Positions 7,214-13,012 of a DNA stretch of 15,920 nt are shown here, in pieces (the stretch's first letter is position 1; each line of letters opens with the position of its first letter). Position numbers and translations under genes: made by a program. The notes under the pieces were generated by a model that was not told where the DNA came from, made no database searches, and was given only the letters and a program-made list of their open reading frames with translations. Source of the stretch: JBDHAC01 sp039589195 (lineage in GTDB: Bacteria; Gemmatimonadota; Gemmatimonadetes; Palauibacterales; Palauibacteraceae); assembly GCA_039589195.1 (NCBI GenBank), contig JBDHHV010000139.1, forward strand, positions 1 through 15,920, written 5' to 3'.

Positions 7214-8653
7214 GTGAAAATGTCTCGATTGGTGACATTCCGAGGGGCGAACGCCGACGACGCGGCGGGAGCGGTGAGGACGGAACACCTCCGCGCGGCC
7301 GCGGGCGGAGGTGCGGAGCCCGACGCATACCCGCGTCCGCTCGGCCGCCGCGTCTACATCGAGACGTACGGGTGCCAGATGAACATCGGCGACACGGAGT
7401 TGATGGAGGGGTCGCTGGCCGAGCGGGGCTTCTTTCGCGTGCCCGATGCCGCGAACGCCGATGTCATCGTCATCAACACGTGTGCGATCCGCGAGCATGC
7501 GGAACAGAGGGTGGTCGGTCGCATCGGCCAGCTACAGCGCCTCCGGCGCGCACGGCCCGACCTGATCATGGCCGTGACAGGCTGTATGGCACAGCGCCTG
7601 GGTCAGCGGCTCGTGAAGGAGATGCGCGGAGTGGACCTCGTAGCGGGTCCCGACGCATATCGGCGCCTCGCCGAGATGATCGACGCGATGCAGCACGGGG
7701 CGCTCGAGCGCGGGCAAACGATGCTCGAGTTGGACACCGCGGAGGATTACGAAGGCATCGAGTCCATTCGGGCCGAAGGCGTCAGCGCCTGGATCACGGT
7801 GCAGCGTGGGTGTGATCATCGGTGCACGTTCTGCATCGTTCCGTACGTTCGGGGGTCCGAGAAGAACCGGGGGCCGGAAGCGATCCTCGATGAAGCACGC
7901 CGGGCGGCGGGCAACGGGTTCACCGAGTTGATCCTGCTCGGACAGACGGTCAACTCGTACCGCTCGGGGGGGTGGGATTTCGCTCGTCTGTTACGCGAAG
8001 TCGCTCGTGTGGACGGAGTACGTCGCGTCCGCTTCACGTCGCCTCACCCGAAAGACGTGACCGAGTCGCTCCTCGACGTGATGGCGGAGGAGGATGCCGT
8101 GTGCCGCCAGCTCCATCTTCCCGTGCAATCGGGCGCGGACCGTATCCTGAAGCGTATGGTGCGCCGGTATACGGTGGAGGGGTTTCTGGGCCGGGCTCGC
8201 CTCGCGCGGGAGCGGGTGCCGGGTCTCGCGCTCAGCACCGACGTGATCGTGGCGTTCCCGGGCGAGACCGACGAGGAATTCGAGGCTACGCTCGAGCTGA
8301 TGCGCGAAGTGCAATTCGATGACGCCTACCTCTACAGGTACTCTCCCCGACAAGGTACGCCGGCGACCCGCCTCCCGGCCGACGACTCCATTCGCGACGA
8401 GGTCGCCTCCGCTCGCCTGCAGCGTCTGATCGAGGTCCAGCGGGACATCCAACGCGGCGTGAACGAGGCAGAAGTAGGGAGCGTACGGGAGGTGCTGGTC
8501 GAGCGCGACGCCCGCTCGGCGGGTGATGTCCTCGGCCGTACGGAGCAAAACAAGGTCGTGGCCTTTGCCGGCGATTCCGATCTGATCGGCAAGTACGTGG
8601 ATGTCCGCCTGACGGGAACGACGGGTGCGACATTCATGGGCCGTCGGATCTGA
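7214..8653 (+). CDS. miaB: tRNA-2-methylthio-N6-dimethylallyladenosine synthase MiaB
   Basis: MiaB is a radical-SAM methylthiotransferase that converts i6A37 to ms2i6A37 in tRNAs reading UNN codons, aiding reading-frame maintenance. Three parts are visible. The UPF0004 domain has YIETYGCQMN (Cys54), INTCAIREHAEQR (Cys90) and GCMAQR (Cys124), which bind the auxiliary 4Fe-4S cluster. The radical-SAM core has VQRGCDHRCTFCIVPYVRG with Cys200, Cys204 and Cys207, then LLGQTVNSY and STDVIVAFPGETDEEF. A C-terminal TRAM domain (about 415-478) includes DVLGRTEQNKVVAF. The QMN motif favours MiaB over RimO or MtaB. About 45 Ala/Gly-rich residues precede the first motif, longer than usual. Starts GTG 7214 and ATG 7220 both lie by an AAGGTG sequence; GTG 7274 is a third option. 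A 7-bp hairpin (7191-7208) sits just upstream. Confidence 0.95.
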   Translation: MKMSRLVTFRGANADDAAGAVRTEHLRAAAGGGAEPDAYPRPLGRRVYIETYGCQMNIGDTELMEGSLAERGFFRVPDAANADVIVINTCAIREHAEQRVVGRIGQLQRLRRARPDLIMAVTGCMAQRLGQRLVKEMRGVDLVAGPDAYRRLAEMIDAMQHGALERGQTMLELDTAEDYEGIESIRAEGVSAWITVQRGCDHRCTFCIVPYVRGSEKNRGPEAILDEARRAAGNGFTELILLGQTVNSYRSGGWDFARLLREVARVDGVRRVRFTSPHPKDVTESLLDVMAEEDAVCRQLHLPVQSGADRILKRMVRRYTVEGFLGRARLARERVPGLALSTDVIVAFPGETDEEFEATLELMREVQFDDAYLYRYSPRQGTPATRLPADDSIRDEVASARLQRLIEVQRDIQRGVNEAEVGSVREVLVERDARSAGDVLGRTEQNKVVAFAGDSDLIGKYVDVRLTGTTGATFMGRRI

Positions 8654-8688
8654 GCGGCCACCCTCCGAACACGAAAGGCCACCTAGCC

Positions 8689-9012
8689 GTGCGCGCGCTT
8701 CCGCGGATCGTCGCTTTCCTGATCGCTGCCCTGCTCGCCTTCTGGTTTACCGCCGAGAACGCGAACGAGATCGTGCGGATCGATCTCGTCCTGTTCCGGA
8801 TCAATGCAGCGCTTCCCATCGTCGTATTCACATCCGTTCTGCTGGGGATGGGTGCCACGCTAGTCGTGGGTTGGCGCGCAGAGAGTCGAAGAAGACGGGC
8901 GCTCAGGAATGCCCCGTACGAGCGGGAAAACGCGGCGCTCTCGGCCGCCCGCCAACCCGAGGATTGGCCCGCCCGCGACGATACCGGCCGCAGGGAAGAG
9001 GAGCTGGTCTAG
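8689..9012 (+). CDS. LapA/DUF1049-domain small membrane protein
   Basis: This is a 107-residue protein with two predicted transmembrane helices (about 6-20 and 42-61) separated by a short NANEIVRIDLVLFRI strand-like segment. It is followed by a basic stretch GWRAESRRRRALR and a charged tail ending DDTGRREEELV. The pattern of helix, TAEN plus V-rich segment, helix with GMGATLVVGW, then Arg-rich end matches DUF1049 (LapA, lipopolysaccharide assembly protein A in E. coli). In E. coli that protein works at the inner membrane with LapB/YciM to control LpxC and LPS supply. No lapB is seen here, so the role is inferred from family only. It starts at GTG 8689, 35 bases after miaB, with AAAGG about 11 bases upstream; both genes are probably co-transcribed. 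Confidence 0.68.
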   Translation: MRALPRIVAFLIAALLAFWFTAENANEIVRIDLVLFRINAALPIVVFTSVLLGMGATLVVGWRAESRRRRALRNAPYERENAALSAARQPEDWPARDDTGRREEELV

Positions 9013-9106
9013 CTCCTCCTCCCATCTTCTGACCGGGAGCCTGCCTCTGGCTGGATGACGGCTCGTTGATCCCCCCGCCCATCTAGGCCGCGACACATGG
9101 TGGAAG

Positions 9107-9114
9107 GGAGGTGA
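9107..9114 (+). promoter_or_regulatory. Strong Shine-Dalgarno sequence of comEC pointing to a CTG start
   Basis: GGAGGTGA is close to a perfect anti-16S match. Seven bases after it comes CTG 9122, in frame with comEC, which would give MPPLLVAAVALAGG, a typical ComEC N-terminus. The first conventional in-frame start, GTG 9146, is 31 bases away from this site, too far for it. An upstream ATG at 9097 is out of frame and stops after five codons. Confidence 0.6.
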
Positions 9115-9145
9115 GCCGACGCTGCCACCGCTACTCGTAGCCGCC

Positions 9146-10819
9146 GTGGCCCTGGCCGGCGGTGACTTCCTCGGATTGTGGGTAAGCGCGTCGGAGCCGG
9201 ACAGCGACGCGCCCGTTTGGGCGGCCGCGACCGAGGTGGCGGTGATCGCCCTGACGCTGCTTGCCTTGGGGCTGCTGGCCCTGAGGCTGCTTGCCGTGGT
9301 GCAGATCGAACGGATGGGTCGCGCGGTGTCCCGGCCAGAGATGTTCGGTCCTGCGGCCCGGGTCGGGGCACCCCGGCGTGCCGCCTCACGGATCGAGCCG
9401 CCGGGAGGCACCATCGCCGCCATCCTCCTGATCACGCTCGCGGGGTTCGTGATCGGACGGACTGAGGGACGGGCCGCGGCCGGCTCGTGCGTGGCAGGGC
9501 TGCGAGCCGGTGAGAGCGTCGCTGCGCGGGGGATGTTGCTCGATCCCGTTCCGGCCAGTCTTGGCGGGAAGCGCCCTCGCGCGATCACGGTTCGAGTGGG
9601 ATCGTCCGTGATGGTGCATGAAGGACGGCGGTGTATCGTGTATCGCCTTCGGGCCCGGCTGTGGCCGAGCGAGGTCCGGCTACCCGCAGGCAGCTCGGTG
9701 ACGCTCGCCGGGGTGTGGCGACCTTACCCGCGCCCTCGCTCGCTTCCGGCCGCGCCCGACCGCTTCGGGTACATCCAGGGCAGGCTCCTCGCGTCGGAGC
9801 GCTACCGGGGCGGGAGCACCGGGCTGGACGCAACGACTCGACTGACCAGGCTCGCCGCACGGTTTCGGGAGGGTGCCGGTCGCCGCCTCGATGAGTCATT
9901 GGCACCTGATGTCGTCGCCACGGGCAAAGCGCTGATCCTCGCGGATCGTGCGACGTTGGACCCCGCGGTGCGAAGACGGTTCACCGACGCCGGTATCGGT
10001 CACCTGCTGGCCATATCCGGCCTGCACATCGGTGCGCTGGCTGGCGGAGCGCTATGGTGTTTGGGTCTGTGGATCAAAGACTGGCGCCGGTACCCGATCG
10101 CGGTAGGCGCGACCGGGCTCTATGTACTGCTCATCGGTGCTCCCCCTTCGGCCGTGCGCGCGTGTCTGCTGTTCACCGGATATGCCGCGACGCGCCTCCG
10201 GGGCGCGCCCGCGAGCGTTGGCGATCTGACTGGTCTAGCGGCGGTTCTCGCGCTGCTCCGGGATCCGCTCGTCCTGCTCCACCCGAGTTTCCAGCTGTCG
10301 TTTGCCGGTTTCGCGGGGATCCTGACGGGCCGAGCGACCGCCAGGGACCTGCTCCGCCGGGTCGAGTCGCGGTCCGGTCGGCGCATGAATCGGCGCTGGC
10401 TCCCGGTGACCATCGCCTTCGCCTCGAGTCTGGCGGCATTCCTCTTCACCGCGCCGTTTGCCGCGGCTCACTTCGGGCGGGTCGTGCCCGCGGCGATCCT
10501 CAGCAGCCTGCTCGGATCTGGCCTCGTCGCGCTGGCGCTCCCGGCCCTCATCTTGACGCTCGTGCTCCCCGGCTGGATGGCCAGTCGGGGTCGCCGGCTG
10601 GCTCCTCTTCGGTGCGATCGCAACGTCGTTGGTGCTTCTGGGCGCCCGGCGGCGCCTCGCCGCGATTGTCGTCGCGTCGAGCGCTTGCTTCGGCTGGATC
10701 GCGACGCCGGGTCTCCTGCGCTGGCGCGATCGCGGCAGCACGCTCGTCTGCTCGCTCGACGTCGGGCAGGGCGACGCGGCCGCGATCCGCACGCGGCGCG
10801 GGCGCTGGATTCTGATTGA
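9146..10819 (+). CDS. comEC: ComEC DNA-uptake channel, N-terminal and Competence domains (frame-disrupted)
   Basis: ComEC forms the inner-membrane channel that carries single-stranded DNA into the cytoplasm during natural transformation. This frame holds the N-terminal membrane and DUF4131/OB-like part (about 1-230). It is followed by the Competence domain with ALILADRATLDPAVRRRFTDAG, HLLAISGLHIG (about 286-296), APPSAVRACLLFTGYA and LLHPSFQLSFAGFAGIL, and several transmembrane helices. The recognisable sequence ends at LILTLVLPGWMA near 10580. The last roughly 80 codons up to 10819 are Arg-rich and do not resemble ComEC, because the rest of the gene continues in the next frame. The listed start is GTG 9146, but CTG 9122 fits the strong ribosome-binding site better. 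The gene lies 110-130 bases after the LapA-like gene. Full-length ComEC (about 700-800 residues) corresponds to 9122-11567. Confidence 0.88.
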   Translation: MALAGGDFLGLWVSASEPDSDAPVWAAATEVAVIALTLLALGLLALRLLAVVQIERMGRAVSRPEMFGPAARVGAPRRAASRIEPPGGTIAAILLITLAGFVIGRTEGRAAAGSCVAGLRAGESVAARGMLLDPVPASLGGKRPRAITVRVGSSVMVHEGRRCIVYRLRARLWPSEVRLPAGSSVTLAGVWRPYPRPRSLPAAPDRFGYIQGRLLASERYRGGSTGLDATTRLTRLAARFREGAGRRLDESLAPDVVATGKALILADRATLDPAVRRRFTDAGIGHLLAISGLHIGALAGGALWCLGLWIKDWRRYPIAVGATGLYVLLIGAPPSAVRACLLFTGYAATRLRGAPASVGDLTGLAAVLALLRDPLVLLHPSFQLSFAGFAGILTGRATARDLLRRVESRSGRRMNRRWLPVTIAFASSLAAFLFTAPFAAAHFGRVVPAAILSSLLGSGLVALALPALILTLVLPGWMASRGRRLAPLRCDRNVVGASGRPAAPRRDCRRVERLLRLDRDAGSPALARSRQHARLLARRRAGRRGRDPHAARALDSD

Positions 10820-11567
10820 CACCGGACCCGGGACTCGCTTCCTGGCCGGCTCTTCATCGGCCGGACCGCGCCGACTGAATCCCCGATACGGTGACGCCGG
10901 TCGTACTACGATCGTGCCCTTCCTGAGGGCCCGCGGCGTTCGGGACGTGGAATTGCTCGTTCTCTCGCACCCACACCTGGACCACTTCGGGGGGAGCGCG
11001 GCGGTGTTCGACGCATTCCGCGTTCGTCGCGTCCTCGATCCGGGCTTCGCCGAGCCGAACCCGGCTTATCTCAGCTTCCTGGAGCGGGTGGATGAGGAGG
11101 GTGCGCGGTGGCTCCCGGCACGGGCCGGCTTCCGGGCGCGACTCGATGAGGTCGATCTGCTCGTACTGTGGCCACCGGAGAGTGGGGTAGGAGGGGGTGC
11201 GAACGAGCATAGCGTGGTGCTTCGACTGCGCGCTCCGGGGCTCGGTTATCTGAACACGGGCGATGCGCCGATAGCGGTCGAAGAAGCGATCCTGGCCCGA
11301 TGGCCCCGAGATTCGGTGACGGCCGAGATCCTCAAGCTGGGTCACCACGGGAGTCGTACTTCGACGTCGCTCGCCTGGCTCGGGGCCGTTCGACCCGCAA
11401 TCGCGGTGATTTCGGCCGGTCGCGCCAATACGCACGGCCACCCGCACCCGGTCACGGTGGCCCGGCTGGACTCCGCGGAGGTGTCCACGGTGTGGCGCAC
11501 GGACGAGAGCGGCAGTTTGTGCGTAGAAACGCAGGCCCACGGTGGATGGCGGTTCTTCGGAGAATGA
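10629..11567 (+). CDS. comEC: ComEC C-terminal metallo-beta-lactamase domain (second fragment of the same gene)
   Basis: The frame is open upstream of the nominal start, encoding VAGWLLFGAIATSLVLLGARRR, a membrane helix that belongs to the end of the Competence domain. Then follow SLDVGQGDAAAIRTRRGRWILIDTG (43-65) and the metal-binding motif SHPHLDHFGG, with His114, His116, Asp118 and His119. LNTGDA and LKLGHHGSRTSTS come later. This is the C-terminal beta-lactamase-like domain of ComEC, thought to degrade the non-transported strand or process DNA. No ribosome-binding site was found at GTG 10629, so this is best read as the 3' part of a frameshifted comEC, not a free-standing gene. A separate small MBL nuclease is possible but less likely. 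Stop is TGA 11565-11567. Confidence 0.85.
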   Translation: MVLLGARRRLAAIVVASSACFGWIATPGLLRWRDRGSTLVCSLDVGQGDAAAIRTRRGRWILIDTGPGTRFLAGSSSAGPRRLNPRYGDAGRTTIVPFLRARGVRDVELLVLSHPHLDHFGGSAAVFDAFRVRRVLDPGFAEPNPAYLSFLERVDEEGARWLPARAGFRARLDEVDLLVLWPPESGVGGGANEHSVVLRLRAPGLGYLNTGDAPIAVEEAILARWPRDSVTAEILKLGHHGSRTSTSLAWLGAVRPAIAVISAGRANTHGHPHPVTVARLDSAEVSTVWRTDESGSLCVETQAHGGWRFFGE

Positions 11568-11577
11568 CTCGACTGGC

Positions 11578-11607
11578 TTGACGACGCCAAAACCACCCCT
11601 CTAACCT
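11578..11607 (+). promoter_or_regulatory. Possible sigma70-type promoter for fbp
   Basis: TTGACG (11578-11583) and TAACCT (11602-11607) are 18 bases apart in the 147-base gap before fbp. The -35 box is good; the -10 box matches only half of the consensus. The position, just after the comEC stop, suits an independent fbp promoter, but the match is weak. Confidence 0.25.
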
Positions 11608-11702
11608 GCCAAGGTGGCCCGAGGGTTGCAGTTGGAGTGTGTGGCAGGTCGCGACCCACTCCCAGTGCGTTGGCCGATCTGTCAGGGGTCTTCAACGAAA
11701 CC

Positions 11703-11709
11703 GGAGGAG
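11703..11709 (+). promoter_or_regulatory. Ribosome-binding site that fixes the fbp start
   Basis: GGAGGAG is followed after five bases by GTG 11715. The frame is open for 26 codons further upstream, with a possible GTG at 11637, but that region has no comparable site and no family similarity. The site therefore decides for 11715. Confidence 0.75.
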
Positions 11710-11714
11710 AACAC

Positions 11715-12728
11715 GTGGAGCAGCAAGCGATCGCGGTCGAGACCTTCATCACGGAGCAGGAGCGTGACCACCCCGAGGCGACCGGCGCGTTCACAGGTGC
11801 GCTCACGACGCTGTGTCTCGCCGCGAAGGTGATTTCCAGCTCCGTGAACCAGGCCGGCCTGGTGGACATCCTCGGCAAGACAGGTCGTAGGAACGTGCAT
11901 GGCGAGGACGTGAAGAAACTGGATGAGTACGCCAACGACGTGATCGTCGCGACGCTCCAGCGCCGCGGCCATCTCGCCGGCATCGCTTCGGAAGAGGCAG
12001 AGGACGTGCTCGGAATCCCCGAGCCGTACCGAGTCGGGCCGTACCTGCTCCTGATCGACCCGCTGGATGGCAGCTCGAACATCGACGCGAATATCTCGGT
12101 CGGCACGATCTTCTCGATACACCGTCGTCTGGGCTCACGGGACCGGCACATCGAGGCCCGGGACTTCCTCCAGCGCGGCACCGAGCAATGTGCCGCGGGC
12201 TACGTCCTGTACGGCTCATCGACGATGCTCGTGTTCACGACCGGCGCCGGGGTGCACGGGTTCACGCTCGACCCCTCCATCGGCGAATTCCTGCTCTCCC
12301 ACCACGACATGAAGATCCCGACCCCGGGCGAGAAGATCTACAGCGTGAACGAGGGCTACTTCATGAAGTGGACCGAAGGCCAACAACGGCTCGTGCGACG
12401 GCTTCGCGGTGAGGAAGAGGGAAAGGGGAACGGTGCCTTCTCCGCGCGCTACGTCGGATCGCTGGTCGCCGACTTCCACCGTACGCTGCTCTACGGGGGG
12501 ATGTTCATGTATCCCGGGACGCGCGAGAAGCCGGAGGGCAAGCTGCGGCTGATGTACGAGGTGGCCCCCCTCGCGTTCGTGTGTGAGCAGGCCGGCGGGC
12601 GCGCGAGCGATGGGCGGCAGCGGATCCTGGAGATCCAGCCGACCGAGCTACACCAGCGGGTGCCGACGTACCTTGGCGCGGTCGAGCACGTGGAGATGGC
12701 GGAGCAGTACCTGGCGGAGGACGGCTAG
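11715..12728 (+). CDS. fbp: Fructose-1,6-bisphosphatase class 1
   Basis: The enzyme removes the C1 phosphate of fructose 1,6-bisphosphate, a committed step of gluconeogenesis and, in autotrophs, of the Calvin cycle. The 337-residue length from GTG 11715 matches the class I family, and the ribosome-binding site at 11703-11709 supports that start. Conserved segments in order are GEDVKKLDEYAND (63-75), IASEEAED (90-97, metal ligands Glu93/94) and LLLIDPLDGSSNIDANISVG (111-130, with Asp115 and Asp118). They are followed by AGYVLYGSSTMLVFTTGAGVHGF, YSVNEGY (209-215), RYVGSLVADFHRTLLYGG (245-262) and KLRLMYEVAPLAFVCEQAGG (276-295, metal ligand Glu282). Nothing essential is missing. No RuBisCO or phosphoribulokinase is visible, so gluconeogenesis is the safer assignment. 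It stands alone after comEC and converges on the TonB receptor gene. Confidence 0.96.
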   Translation: MEQQAIAVETFITEQERDHPEATGAFTGALTTLCLAAKVISSSVNQAGLVDILGKTGRRNVHGEDVKKLDEYANDVIVATLQRRGHLAGIASEEAEDVLGIPEPYRVGPYLLLIDPLDGSSNIDANISVGTIFSIHRRLGSRDRHIEARDFLQRGTEQCAAGYVLYGSSTMLVFTTGAGVHGFTLDPSIGEFLLSHHDMKIPTPGEKIYSVNEGYFMKWTEGQQRLVRRLRGEEEGKGNGAFSARYVGSLVADFHRTLLYGGMFMYPGTREKPEGKLRLMYEVAPLAFVCEQAGGRASDGRQRILEIQPTELHQRVPTYLGAVEHVEMAEQYLAEDG

Positions 12729-12734
12729 ACTAGG

Positions 12735-12788
12735 CCTGGGCCAGACAGCGCCGGGGCCAGAGATCTCCCTGGGCCAAACAGCGCCTGG
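12735..12788 (+). repeat. Imperfect 21-base direct repeat, two copies, downstream of fbp
   Basis: Copies at 12735-12755 and 12768-12788 share CCTGGGCCAxACAGCGCC and differ at only a couple of positions; the period is 33 bases. They lie just after the fbp stop in a 284-base non-coding gap (12729-13012). No gene was recognised in the gap; it also holds the palindrome at 12906-12921 and the terminator. Function unknown. Confidence 0.6.
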
Positions 12789-12905
12789 GAGGGCGCGGTC
12801 GCCGCTCCCTCGCGACGCGGAAGCTCCGCGGTGCGGCCTGATCGCATCACCGACAGTTCGGCAGACGCTCCACCTCGGCACGTCCACATCCGGCGCGGAT
12901 CTACG

Positions 12906-12921
12906 GTCGCTCCGGAGCGAC
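12906..12921. repeat. Perfect 16-base palindrome in the fbp/TonB-receptor gap
   Basis: GTCGCTCCGGAGCGAC is identical to its reverse complement. It lies 36 bases before the terminator. It could be a protein-binding dyad or chance in GC-rich DNA. Confidence 0.45.
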
Positions 12922-12957
12922 AACCTCACCCCTGGGGCGCTGCCCCACCGGGAAAGA

Positions 12958-12985
12958 AAAAGCCCCGGCTCGCGCCGGGGCTTTT
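12958..12985. terminator. Bidirectional Rho-independent terminator
   Basis: An 11-bp perfect stem AAAAGCCCCGG / CCGGGGCTTTT encloses a six-base loop CTCGCG (12969-12974). On the minus strand the stem is followed by a T-rich stretch (TTTTTCTTT), making it a strong terminator for the TonB-receptor gene, whose stop is 27 bases away. On the plus strand the four T of the arm end fbp transcription. The position between convergent genes fits. Confidence 0.9.
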
Positions 12986-13012
12986 CGGTTCAGGTGAGTA
13001 CCGCTCGCGCGA

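Noticed and set aside
11342..12181. Minus-strand open frame across the comEC end and fbp start
   Set aside because: It is low-complexity Ser/Arg-rich and overlaps two clearly coding plus-strand genes.
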